A stretch of DNA of 64,000 nt from Methylobacterium goesingense (GTDB taxonomy: Bacteria; Pseudomonadota; Alphaproteobacteria; Rhizobiales; Beijerinckiaceae). The DNA lies in assembly GCF_022179225.1 (NCBI RefSeq), contig NZ_BPQL01000019.1, positions 43,785 through 107,784 on the forward strand, written 5' to 3'. The notes beneath the pieces are model-generated. The model saw only the letters and a list, made by a program, of their open reading frames with translations, had not been told where the DNA came from and ran no database searches. Each line of letters opens with the position of its first letter. Positions within the stretch are counted from its first letter, which is position 1. A program made the translations under genes and the position numbers. Below are positions 24,996-34,257 of the stretch, piece after piece.

Positions 24996-26426
24996 ATGGC
25001 AGTCTCGACGTCCGTCACGCCGCGTGATGCCCGCGATGCCTGGATCGACGCGAAGCTCGCCGATCTCGGGCAGTGGATGCAGCGCCATGGCGGCACGATC
25101 CGCACCATCCAGTGGGGGGTGGTCGCCGTCTATCTCGTGCTGGTCGCGGTGCCGGCCTTCCTACCGTTGCCCGATCGCAGCGCACACCTGTGGAACAACC
25201 TGACCGTCTTCGCCCAGTTCGCCTTCTGGGGGATCTGGTGGCCCTTCGTGCTGGTCAGCATGGTGGTGGTCGGCCGGGCTTGGTGCGGCATCCTCTGCCC
25301 CGAGGGCGCGCTGACCGAGTTCGCCAGCCGCTGGAGCCTCGGCCGCGCCGTGCCGCGCTGGATCACCTGGGGCGGCTGGCCCTTCGTGGCCTTCGCCGGC
25401 ACCACGGTCTACGGCCAGATGGTCAGCGTGTACGGCTACCCGAAACCGGTGCTGGCGGTGCTCGGCGGCTCCACCGTGGCGGCGATCCTCGTCGGGCTGC
25501 TCTACGGCCGCAACAAGCGGGTCTGGTGCCGCTATCTCTGCCCCGTCAACGGTGTCTTCGCGGTCCTCGCCAAGCTCGCGCCGGTGAGCTTCCAGGTCGA
25601 TTACGCCGCTTGGGCAGCTTCGCCGAAGCCCCGTGGGGCCACCGCGTCCAAGCCGCGCGGAGACAGCTTCAACTGTGCGCCGCTGGTGCCGGTCAAGACC
25701 ATGAACGGCGCGGGCGCCTGCCACATGTGCGGGCGCTGCTCGGGCTATCGCGGCGCCGTGCGCCTCGCCCGGCGCTCGCCCACCCACGAGATCGTTCATG
25801 TGGCCGGCAGCGAGCCGAGCCTCGACCAGACAATGCTGATCCTGTTCGGCATGATGGGCCTCGCCGTTGGCGCATTCCAGTGGTCGTCGAGCCCCTGGTT
25901 CATCGACGTCAAGCAGGCGCTGGCGACGTGGCTGATCGAGCGCGGCACGACCTGGCCCCTCGAGACCACGCTGCCCTGGTACATCCTGACGAACTACCCC
26001 GAGCACAACGACGTGCTCAGCCTCCTCGATGGAGGGCTGCTGCTCGGCTACATCGCCGCCGCCGCGATCGTCCTCGGGCTCTCCCTCTCGGGCCTCGTGG
26101 CCCTCGCGACCCTTGCGCTCGGATGGTCGCGGGCTCGCTTCCACCACCTCACGCAGACGCTGATCCCGGTGGCGGGTTGCGGCGTCTTCCTCGGCCTCTC
26201 GGCGCTGACCGTCACCTTCCTGCGCGGCGACGGCATCCTCATCCCCTATGTTTCTGAGATGCGGGCCGCGCTGCTCCTCGGAACCAGCCTGTGGAGCGTC
26301 TGGCTCGCCTGGTCGGTGGCCGGCCTCTCGGCGCGGGGCCTGCGCCGCGCGGGCGCGACCCTCGGCATCGCCGCCGCCTGTGCCCTCTCGGTCTCTGGCT
26401 GGGTGCTGCTGTTCTGGATCTGGTAG
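24996..26426 (+). CDS. ftrD: Membrane-bound polyferredoxin FtrD
   Basis: The 476-residue protein combines about six membrane helices (the first near VVAVYLVLVAVPAFLPLP) with cysteine clusters of the NapH/CcoG-like ferredoxin type: CGILCPEGALTEF, CRYLCPVNGVFA and CHMCGRCSGYR. It would transfer electrons across the membrane, recycling those released when the cupredoxin partner oxidises ferrous iron, or supply reductant. It lies 33 bp after ftrB and 52 bp before the permease gene. The order A-B-D-C differs from the Bordetella A-B-C-D order but the content is the same. Confidence 0.85.
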   Translation: MAVSTSVTPRDARDAWIDAKLADLGQWMQRHGGTIRTIQWGVVAVYLVLVAVPAFLPLPDRSAHLWNNLTVFAQFAFWGIWWPFVLVSMVVVGRAWCGILCPEGALTEFASRWSLGRAVPRWITWGGWPFVAFAGTTVYGQMVSVYGYPKPVLAVLGGSTVAAILVGLLYGRNKRVWCRYLCPVNGVFAVLAKLAPVSFQVDYAAWAASPKPRGATASKPRGDSFNCAPLVPVKTMNGAGACHMCGRCSGYRGAVRLARRSPTHEIVHVAGSEPSLDQTMLILFGMMGLAVGAFQWSSSPWFIDVKQALATWLIERGTTWPLETTLPWYILTNYPEHNDVLSLLDGGLLLGYIAAAAIVLGLSLSGLVALATLALGWSRARFHHLTQTLIPVAGCGVFLGLSALTVTFLRGDGILIPYVSEMRAALLLGTSLWSVWLAWSVAGLSARGLRRAGATLGIAAACALSVSGWVLLFWIW

Positions 26427-26478
26427 GGCGCGCCGCGAACCCGGCCGCGCCCATGAACGTGAAAAAGGAATCCTCCGC

Positions 26479-27303
26479 ATGATCGGAGCCTTCGTCATCG
26501 CCTTCCGCGAGGTCATCGAGGCGGGCCTCATCATCGGCATCGTGCTCGCCGCCACCCGCGGCATCGCCGGGCGCGGCCGCTGGATCGGTCTCGGCGTTTT
26601 CGGCGGCCTCGCGGGCGCCGCCCTCGTGGCGCTGTTCGCGGAGCGAATCTCCGACGCTTTCGAGGGAGCGGGCCAGGAGATCCTCAACGCCGGTGTGCTG
26701 ATCGTCGCCGTGCTGATGCTGATCTGGCACAACACCTGGATGGCCAAGCACGGGCGCGAGCTCGCGGGCGAGCTGCGCGCCGCCGGCGAAGCGGTACGCA
26801 CCGGCCAGAGCACAGCCGCCGGCCTCGCCCTCGTCGTCGGTGCCGCGATCCTGCGCGAAGGCGCCGAACTCGTGCTGTTCCTCTATGGCCTCGTCGCCTC
26901 CGGCACCTCCGGGCCGAACATCCAGTTCGGTGCCCTGGCCGGCGTCGCCGTCGGCGCGGCCACCTCCTCGGTGAGCTATTTCGGCCTCGCGGCGATCCCG
27001 ACCCGCTACGTGTTTTCGGTGACGAGCGGGCTCATCGTCCTGCTGGCGGCGGGGCTGGCCGCGCAGGCCGCGCAGTTCCTGACCAATGCGGGCCTGATCA
27101 CCGTGCTCGACCGGCCACTCTGGAACACTTCGGCGATCCTGCGCGAAGACAGCCTCGTGGGGCGCGTCCTCCACGCCCTCGTCGGCTACACCGACCGGCC
27201 CAGCGGCATGCAGGTGCTGGTCTATCTCGGCACCATCCTGATCATGGTCGCGCTGATGCAGGTCTCATCCGCCGGTAAGCGCCGGCAGCTCCGGACGGCC
27301 TGA
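26479..27303 (+). CDS. ftrC: FTR1-family high-affinity iron permease FtrC
   Basis: Two REXXE iron-binding motifs define the family: R10-EVIE14 in the first membrane helix and R126-EGAE130 in the fourth. About seven hydrophobic segments fill the 274 residues. An AAAGGAA ribosome site precedes the ATG at 26479; longer in-frame starts upstream would overlap ftrD. FTR1 proteins import iron coupled to its oxidation. As last gene of the four-gene cluster it completes a P19-cupredoxin-ferredoxin-permease system for ferrous iron, probably controlled from the ICE-like box at 23971. Confidence 0.93.
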   Translation: MIGAFVIAFREVIEAGLIIGIVLAATRGIAGRGRWIGLGVFGGLAGAALVALFAERISDAFEGAGQEILNAGVLIVAVLMLIWHNTWMAKHGRELAGELRAAGEAVRTGQSTAAGLALVVGAAILREGAELVLFLYGLVASGTSGPNIQFGALAGVAVGAATSSVSYFGLAAIPTRYVFSVTSGLIVLLAAGLAAQAAQFLTNAGLITVLDRPLWNTSAILREDSLVGRVLHALVGYTDRPSGMQVLVYLGTILIMVALMQVSSAGKRRQLRTA

Positions 27304-27307
27304 GCCC

Positions 27308-27679
27308 ATGCACGTCACCCACGCCCCCGATGCGCCGGCCGCCCCGGCGATCGACTTCGATGCCTTCCTGGCGGTGGACATCCGAATCGGCACCGTGGTG
27401 TCGGCGGAGCCTTTCCCGGAGGCGCGCAAGCCAGCCCTGAAGCTCGTCATCGATTTCGGGCCGGCGATCGGCACCAAGCGCTCCAGCGCGCAGATCACCG
27501 AGCACTACAGGGCCGAGGACCTGCCGGGCCGGCAGGTCGCGGCCGTGGTGAATTTTCCGCCGCGCCAGATCGGCAAGTTCCTGTCCGAAGTGCTGACCCT
27601 CGGCTTCGCCGACGCGAATGGCGCCGTGGTGCTGTTCCGCCCCGATGTCGCCGTGCCGGACGGCAGCCGCCTGTTCTGA
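27308..27679 (+). CDS. csaA: CsaA-type tRNA-binding-domain chaperone
   Basis: The 123-residue protein is a stand-alone EMAP-like OB fold: DFDAFLAVDIRIGTVVSAEP, ARKPALKLVIDFG, GTKRSSAQIT and VVNFPPRQIGKFLSEVLTLG are conserved CsaA/YgjH segments. CsaA acts as a homodimer with export-related chaperone activity in Bacillus, and the fold binds tRNA. It starts 4 bp after the ftrC stop, so it may be co-transcribed with the iron operon, although no functional connection is known. Length and motifs match CsaA exactly. Confidence 0.92.
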   Translation: MHVTHAPDAPAAPAIDFDAFLAVDIRIGTVVSAEPFPEARKPALKLVIDFGPAIGTKRSSAQITEHYRAEDLPGRQVAAVVNFPPRQIGKFLSEVLTLGFADANGAVVLFRPDVAVPDGSRLF

Positions 27680-27739
27680 GGGCCGGCCGGGCGGAGAGGC
27701 CGCTTGCCGAGGGCGCGATTTTTCGCCATCCCTGTCCGC

Positions 27740-28078
27740 ATGAGCGACCTCGGACAGGACGATTCCGGCATCGAATGGGACGACGGGTTCGCCCATCAAC
27801 TGCTGGGCGCGACTCTGTTCGTCGGCGTCACCTACCTCGACCACGACGGGACCCTGATCCGGCGCGAGCAGGTCTTCGGCCGGGTCGAGACGGTCGATCC
27901 CGAGGCCGGCATCACCATCCTGCCCTTCGACGGCGCAGCGCCCTTCACGATGGTGCCGATCCTCGAAGCCATCGAGCCGGCCGATCCCGGCGCGTACCAG
28001 CTCACGCCGGAGGACCCGGTGGTCGAGAACCCCGACTACACCGTGATCTTCAGCCTGACCGCCCCGCTGCGCCACTAA
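27740..28078 (+). CDS. Conserved-looking hypothetical protein (112 aa)
   Basis: The acidic soluble protein starts MSDLGQDDSGIEWDDGFAH (ATG at 27740; a TTG at 27704 would add 12 residues). It consists of short alternating strands such as LFVGVTYLDHDGTLIRREQVFGRVETVD and GITILPFDGAAPFTMVP, suggesting a small beta-barrel. There is no signal peptide, membrane segment or cysteine pattern. I do not recognise the family. Third-position GC is high, as in real genes here, and the gene fits neatly between csaA and the convergent DUF167 gene. Confidence 0.68.
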   Translation: MSDLGQDDSGIEWDDGFAHQLLGATLFVGVTYLDHDGTLIRREQVFGRVETVDPEAGITILPFDGAAPFTMVPILEAIEPADPGAYQLTPEDPVVENPDYTVIFSLTAPLRH

Positions 28079-28090
28079 CCCGCAGCCCGC

Positions 28091-28420
28091 TCAGCGGCGC
28101 AGGGCGGACCCTTTCGTCCACGCGGCCAGCCGCGCGGCGAGCGACGGTCCGTCGCCGGACAGGACCAGGATCTTGAGCCGGGCCGTCTCGCCGGAGACGA
28201 TCCGTACGTCGGACCGGCGCAATTTAAGGGTCTTGACCAGATAGGCGATCAGCGCCGCGTTGGCTGCGCCCTCGACGGGCGGCGCGGCTACCCGCACCTG
28301 CAGGGCGACGCGCCCATCGGCATCCGCCACCAGGCCGTCCAGCCCGTCGCGATTCGCCCGCGGCGTCAGCCGCAGGGCGAGGCGGATGCCCTCCGGAATC
28401 ACCTCATAGGGCTCGCTCAT
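28091..28420 (-). CDS. DUF167 (YggU-type) family protein
   Basis: The 109-residue protein carries the family core: ALRLTPRANRDGLDGL, VALQVRVAAPPVEGAANAALIAYLVKTL and VRIVSGETARLKILVLSG. The fold is a small alpha/beta sandwich of unknown biochemical role. The ATG at 28420 is selected because DUF167 homology begins just after it; the frame continues upstream to 28525 without homology. It is divergent from the CitE-family gene across a 180-bp region with two small dyads. Confidence 0.88.
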   Translation of the reverse strand: MSEPYEVIPEGIRLALRLTPRANRDGLDGLVADADGRVALQVRVAAPPVEGAANAALIAYLVKTLKLRRSDVRIVSGETARLKILVLSGDGPSLAARLAAWTKGSALRR

Positions 28421-28516
28421 CCGTCTCCGATCCGGGACCCCGTCCATCCCTCCCGGTCCCCGGCGGCAGTTCGCGGCTGCGCCTGCGGGTTCGCGTGCGT
28501 TGCAACAGAATCTCTG

Positions 28517-28531
28517 TAATGCCACGGCATT
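28517..28531. promoter_or_regulatory. Small dyad in the DUF167/CitE-family divergent region
   Basis: AATGCC-AC-GGCATT is a perfect 6-bp dyad at 28518-28531, immediately after a second dyad ACAGA-ATC-TCTGT at about 28505-28517. Both lie 70-95 bp before the CitE-family start. The pairing looks operator-like, but no regulator can be assigned. Confidence 0.35.
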
Positions 28532-28599
28532 CCGGTCGTGTCGGGGTGTCCGCGCGGGCGTGTTGCATTAAGCTTCAGCGGAAATCACAGGAACGCGAC

Positions 28600-29484
28600 A
28601 TGTCCGACCTCCGCCTGCGCCGCAGCGTGCTCTATATGCCCGGTTCGAACCAGAGGGCCCTCGACAAGGCCAAGACCCTGACGGCGGATTCTCTGATCCT
28701 CGACTTGGAAGATGCGGTCGCGCCCGACGCCAAGGAGGTTGCCCGCGAGCAGGTCTGCGCCGCCGTGAAGGGCGGCGGCTACGGCGAGCGCGAGATCATC
28801 ATCCGCGTCAACGCCCCCCAGACGCCCTGGGGCGAGGCCGACCTGAAGGCGGCGATCCAAGCGCGTCCGGACGCGATCCTGATGCCGAAAGTGTCCTCGC
28901 CGGCCGTGCTGGAGAGCATTGCCAACCACCTCGAAGCCCTCGACGCCCCCGAGAGCATCGCCGTCTGGGCGATGATCGAGACCCCGGCCGCGATCCTGAA
29001 CATCCAGGAGATCGCCAAGGCGCGGCGCGACCGGCGCACCCGCCTGACCTGTTTCGTGCTGGGCACCAACGATCTGGCCAAGGACACCTGGGCCCAGCTC
29101 GTCCCCGGCCGTGTGCCGATGCTGCCCTGGATGATGTTCACCCTCGCGGCCGCCCGCGCCGAAGGCCTCACCATCCTCGATGGCGTCTGGAACGACATCG
29201 AGGACGTGGCCGGGTGCCGGGCCGAGTGCCAGCAGGCCCGCGACCTCGGCTTCGACGGCAAGACGCTGATCCACCCCAACCAGCTCGAGCCGGCCAACAC
29301 CTGCTTTGCCCCCTCCGACGAGGAGGTCCGCCGCGCCCGCCTCGTCATCGAGGCCTTCGACCGCGAGGAAAACGCCAAGCGCGGCGCGATCAAGATCGAG
29401 GGCCGCATGTACGAGCGCCAGCACATCGGCATGGCCCGCCGGGCGGTGAACTGGCGCGAGGCGATCGCCGCCAAGGGGTATTGA
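28600..29484 (+). CDS. CitE/HpcH-family CoA-ester lyase or thioesterase (malyl-CoA type)
   Basis: The 294-residue TIM-barrel protein shows the CitE-like pattern: RRSVLYMPGSNQRALDKAKTL, the Mg-binding LILDLEDAVAPDAK, VWAMIETPAAILNIQEIA, VLGTNDLAKD and FDGKTLIHPNQLEPAN. Close families are malyl-CoA/methylmalyl-CoA lyase and (3S)-malyl-CoA thioesterase (Mcl2). The shorter length favours the latter or a citramalyl-CoA lyase over the ~320-residue MclA. In an ethylmalonyl-CoA/serine-cycle methylotroph this would act on malyl-CoA. The ATG at 28600 follows acaggaacg. Which reaction it performs is not decided by sequence. Confidence 0.85.
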   Translation: MSDLRLRRSVLYMPGSNQRALDKAKTLTADSLILDLEDAVAPDAKEVAREQVCAAVKGGGYGEREIIIRVNAPQTPWGEADLKAAIQARPDAILMPKVSSPAVLESIANHLEALDAPESIAVWAMIETPAAILNIQEIAKARRDRRTRLTCFVLGTNDLAKDTWAQLVPGRVPMLPWMMFTLAAARAEGLTILDGVWNDIEDVAGCRAECQQARDLGFDGKTLIHPNQLEPANTCFAPSDEEVRRARLVIEAFDREENAKRGAIKIEGRMYERQHIGMARRAVNWREAIAAKGY

Positions 29485-29582
29485 CGCCAACGCCGCCACC
29501 GCGCTGGGCAAGCCCGGCTCCGCGTTTTGTGAGATCCCGGTGCTCCGCCTCGCGGCGCGCCGGGTTGACGCCCCGTGTCATA

Positions 29583-29706
29583 CCAAATCCGTTTGATCCC
29601 TTCCGGCGATCCCCGCGGGATCGCGTTCGGGATGGCGGATTTGGGCTTCGCTCGAGCGCCGCGCGGGCTTGCTGATACGTCATCCGCTTTGATCGAGCGG
29701 ATGACG
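29583..29706. repeat. Composite inverted-repeat element between convergent genes
   Basis: Outer arms CCAAATCCG (29583-29591) and CGGATTTGG (29636-29644) enclose a perfect inner hairpin GCGATCCC-CGC-GGGATCGC (29606-29624). About 33 bp later a second hairpin pairs CGTCATCCGCT with AGCGGATGACG (29678-29706). The segment looks like a REP/MITE-type intergenic repeat that may also act as a bidirectional terminator. Confidence 0.6.
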
Positions 29707-29708
29707 TT

Positions 29709-30617
29709 TCAGCCTTCGCCGTTCACGACCTGCCGGGTACTCGTCCAGGGCCGCGTCCCGTAGCGGTCGTTGTCGAGGGGGTGCAATCGGCCGAGGCCGC
29801 TCGCCATGTCGCGCAGGTACTGAAGGCCCTGCCAGACCGGAAACACCGCGTCGCTCGCGGGCGTGAGCCGCCGGACGACCCGGATGATCCGGGACAGGCG
29901 GCCGAGACTCCCGGCACGCCAGGTTCCGAACTGCGCGCCGGTCAGCGTGCTCATCATCGCCGCGAGGTCGCGCGGCGTGACCACGTCCCCGGCGATCCGC
30001 AGGATGCGCGGGCTCTCGGCGTCGAGGGCCGCCGCGGCGGTGTAGCGGGCGACATCGTCCTTGGTGGTGAAGTCGAGGGGCTGGTCGACATCGCCCCAGT
30101 ACAGGACCCGGCGCAGTGGCCTCAGGATGATCGGCGCCTCGCCGGTCAGAAGCTCCGCGAAGGCGCCGTTGAGGATCGAGGTCGCGCGGATCGGCGCGGC
30201 GTCGACGCGCGCCATGAAGCTTCGCCGCAGATCGAGGTTGCGGTTATCTCCCGGTCGGGTCTTCGTGAAATCGAGGGCGAAATCGCAGGGGATGAAGCGC
30301 GGCACGCCGGCGGCCACGGCCGCGTCGAGGAGGCGCCCCTGGGCCTCCAGGATCACGGGTTCGAGGCCGTTCAGGGCCGAGACGACGCAGGCGGCGTCCC
30401 GACAGGCAGCACGGAGGCTTGGCGCGTCCGCGTAGTCGACCGCGAGCCGGGTGAGGCCGGCGATCTCGGGGGCATGGCGCGGCCCCCCGCTGCCCGCCCG
30501 TCGCACCAGAGCGCGCACCTCGGCGCCCTCCGCGATGAGCGCCCGGGCGATCCGGCCGCCGAGGTCGCCGCCGAGGCCCGCGAGAACGACGATCGGCGGT
30601 CCGGCCTGACTATCCAT
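29709..30617 (-). CDS. NmrA/NAD(P)H-binding Rossmann-fold protein
   Basis: The 302-residue protein begins with PPIVVLAGLGGDLGGRIARA, an atypical-SDR dinucleotide loop (GxGGxxG), followed by EVRALVRRAG and, further on, ACVVSALNGLEPVILEAQ and PRFIPCDFALDFTK, a pattern of NmrA-like and isoflavone-reductase-like proteins. These are reductases or redox sensors rather than classical dehydrogenases; the YxxxK catalytic pair is not evident. It stands alone between an inverted-repeat element and glpK, 97 bp upstream of it on the same strand. Substrate unknown. Confidence 0.8.
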   Translation of the reverse strand: MDSQAGPPIVVLAGLGGDLGGRIARALIAEGAEVRALVRRAGSGGPRHAPEIAGLTRLAVDYADAPSLRAACRDAACVVSALNGLEPVILEAQGRLLDAAVAAGVPRFIPCDFALDFTKTRPGDNRNLDLRRSFMARVDAAPIRATSILNGAFAELLTGEAPIILRPLRRVLYWGDVDQPLDFTTKDDVARYTAAAALDAESPRILRIAGDVVTPRDLAAMMSTLTGAQFGTWRAGSLGRLSRIIRVVRRLTPASDAVFPVWQGLQYLRDMASGLGRLHPLDNDRYGTRPWTSTRQVVNGEG

Positions 30618-30714
30618 GGGGTCGCGCTTCCTGCTCGGCGGCCGGGTGAGGCCGCGATGTCAACCCGGCGCGGGGCGATCGGTGCCGCCGTGGCGTGTGC
30701 GGGAACGACTGGGA

Positions 30715-32220
<1,506 letters not shown>

Positions 32221-32403
32221 GGTGCGCGTGCTCCCTCGGACACCTCAAGGACGGCCACCGGCGCGGTTGCCGTAAAGTATCCCCGACACGATAGCGCAGC
32301 CGGCGCGCGACACCAGAGTGCGGACGTTTCGGCAGTGATTCACGGATGGCTGAACGAGGCGCCGGTTCACTCGCGAACGAGAAAGCGGTCGGAGCGAGCC
32401 GCC

Positions 32404-32480
32404 TGGCGACCCCGGAAGGGCTCGAACCTTCGACCTGCCGCTTAGAAGGCGGCTGCTCTATCCAGCTGAGCTACGGAGTC
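32404..32480 (-). tRNA. tRNA-Arg (anticodon TCT)
   Basis: Read on the minus strand from 32480, the acceptor arm GACTCCG pairs with CGGGGTC (one G-T pair). The anticodon stem GCCGC/GCGGC encloses the 7-base loop CTTCTAA with anticodon TCT (reads AGA). The T arm is GAAGG-TTCGAGC-CCTTC, and the discriminator G is followed by an encoded CCA at 32404-32406. All four arms form, so this is an intact gene. Confidence 0.97.
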
Positions 32481-32592
32481 ATGCGGCAGAAGCCATTTAG
32501 CAGCCCGGTTTCCGGGTGTCATCAGGAGTCTCCGGCCCGCGGTGCCGCTCTGCATTCCCGTGCAGGCCGGCGCCGAGTGAGCCCGGCCGCCG

Positions 32593-34173
32593 TCACGGCG
32601 TCGGCATCGCGCCGTCCTTGGAGGCCCGAACCTCCGGGTTCTTCATCTGGCTATAGACGATGCTGGAGAAGCTTCCGATCACTGCGTGCCAGGCGAGCTT
32701 CTCGTAGGCCGGATCGTTGCGACCCGCCTGACAGAACGCCGTGGTCAGCCCGTTGACGATGTCGTCGCCCTTGGCGTCCGGCACAGCCGCCTTGATCGGG
32801 GGCAGCAGGGTGTTGATGACGGGTATGAAGTCTTCCTGGGCCAAGCCCTTGAGCTTCTGCGGGGCGCCGGATTCGGCGATCGCCTTCGCGATTTCTAGCT
32901 GCGCGATCTCTGCGCAGGGCGCGGATCCGGCCAGCATCGTCTCCGTCGCCTTGCGTGCGGTCGCCACGATGCCGCGCTCGCCGATCACCGGGGCGGTATT
33001 GCCCCAGGCGTTGCGCACGTAATCGGTGACGTCGGCGACCTCCTGGTCGGTCATTCCGGCGCCGATGGCGGGCATGGGCGCGTAGCCGTTCTGGGCGGAG
33101 AGGCCGCCCAGGATGACCCGGATCACCGTCTCGGGTCCTTTGGCCTGGACCGAGGTGTTGCCGGCGAGCGCGGGAATCGCGCCCTCCACGCCCTTGCCGT
33201 CCGGCTTGTGGCAGGAGGAGCAGTAGCTCAGGTAGGTCGCGGCCCCCGGGGCCCCGGCGGCGTTGAAGGCCTGCAGATCCTTGGACTTGTAGCTCTCCTT
33301 GGCCTTCTGCGTGCGCAGGTAAGCGACCATCGCCTTGAGATCGGCGTCGGTCATCTTGGAGAGGGATTCCTCGATGGTTTGGCGCATCGGACCGGCGGCC
33401 ACCCCCGGCAGGTTGCCGGGCGCCGCGCCGGTCTTGAGGTAGGTCACCACCTGGTCGTCGCTCCAGGCGCCGATACCGGTGTGGTCGTCCGGGGTGATGT
33501 TGGGCGCGTACCAGCCGTCGATGACGCCGCCGCCGAGCTTGCCGGCCAGGCCGCTGTTGCCAACGATCTTGTTGGCGTTGTGACACATGCCGCAATGGCC
33601 GAGCCCCTCGACGAGGTAGCCCCCGCGATTGACCTCGGCGCTGGCCTGCGGATCGGGCTGGAACTCGCCCGCCGTGAAGAACGCCGTGCGCCAGGTGATG
33701 AGCGCGGTGCGGATGTTGAACGGAAAGGGAATCTCGGAATCCTTGCGCGGCTCGTGAACTGCCGGCAGGGATTTCAGGTAGGCGAAGATCGCGTCGGCAT
33801 CCGCCCGCGTGACCTTGGTGTACCAGGCGAACGGGAAGGCCGGGTAGAGGTAGGACCCGTCCTTGGTGATGCCCTCGTGGAAGGCGCGGTAGAAGTCGTC
33901 GGCGCTCCAGTTGCCCAGGCCGGTTTCCTTGTCCGGCGTCAGGTTGGGGGTACGGATCTTGCCGATCGGCGTGTTCAGCACGTAGTTGCCCGCGAAGGGC
34001 TTACCGCCCGGCGCCGTGTGGCAGGCCACGCAATCGCCGGCCGTCGCCAGATATTCGCCGCGCTTGATCAGGTCCGCATCCTGTGACGCAACGGTTTGGG
34101 CCGAGGCGGCCCCCGCCCCGAAACCGAACGTAAGCGCGGCTCCCAGGCGGAGAGCGGTGCGGCGATTCCTCAT
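32593..34173 (-). CDS. Tri-heme membrane-associated cytochrome c (alcohol/gluconate dehydrogenase subunit type) with extra C-terminal domain
   Basis: The 526-residue protein has a signal peptide (RLGAALTFGFGAGAASAQ) and three class-I cytochrome c domains with heme motifs C48-VAC-H52, C194-GMC-H198 and C318-SSC-H322. This matches the cytochrome c subunit of membrane-bound FAD- or PQQ-linked alcohol, aldehyde or gluconate dehydrogenases. Usual members end soon after the third domain; here about 115 further residues follow (from about 410) with two cysteines (SAPC, TAFC) and no recognised fold. No dehydrogenase subunit gene is adjacent. A heptanucleotide repeat lies just upstream of the start. 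Confidence 0.88.
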   Translation of the reverse strand: MRNRRTALRLGAALTFGFGAGAASAQTVASQDADLIKRGEYLATAGDCVACHTAPGGKPFAGNYVLNTPIGKIRTPNLTPDKETGLGNWSADDFYRAFHEGITKDGSYLYPAFPFAWYTKVTRADADAIFAYLKSLPAVHEPRKDSEIPFPFNIRTALITWRTAFFTAGEFQPDPQASAEVNRGGYLVEGLGHCGMCHNANKIVGNSGLAGKLGGGVIDGWYAPNITPDDHTGIGAWSDDQVVTYLKTGAAPGNLPGVAAGPMRQTIEESLSKMTDADLKAMVAYLRTQKAKESYKSKDLQAFNAAGAPGAATYLSYCSSCHKPDGKGVEGAIPALAGNTSVQAKGPETVIRVILGGLSAQNGYAPMPAIGAGMTDQEVADVTDYVRNAWGNTAPVIGERGIVATARKATETMLAGSAPCAEIAQLEIAKAIAESGAPQKLKGLAQEDFIPVINTLLPPIKAAVPDAKGDDIVNGLTTAFCQAGRNDPAYEKLAWHAVIGSFSSIVYSQMKNPEVRASKDGAMPTP

Positions 34174-34205
34174 GGCGTCTCTCCGTGCTTGGGGTCTGGG
34201 GACTT

Positions 34206-34247
34206 GGGATCTGGGATCTGGGATCTGGGATCTGGGATCTGGGATCT
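34206..34247. repeat. Six tandem copies of the heptamer GGGATCT upstream of the cytochrome c gene
   Basis: Six exact, uninterrupted copies of GGGATCT (42 bp) start 33 bp upstream of the cytochrome c start on the minus strand, within its likely promoter or leader. Degenerate copies (ggggtct, gggactt) flank it toward the gene. Copy number could change by replication slippage. Confidence 0.95.
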
Positions 34248-34257
34248 GCGCGAAACG

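Noticed and set aside
29575..29763. 62-codon plus-strand frame over the hairpin element
   Set aside because: It is made of inverted-repeat DNA and enters the NmrA-type gene antisense.
34206..34247. Tandem heptamers as a possible CRISPR or iteron array
   Set aside because: Units are contiguous 7-mers without spacers, no cas or rep gene is near, and copies are too short for iterons of a replication origin.
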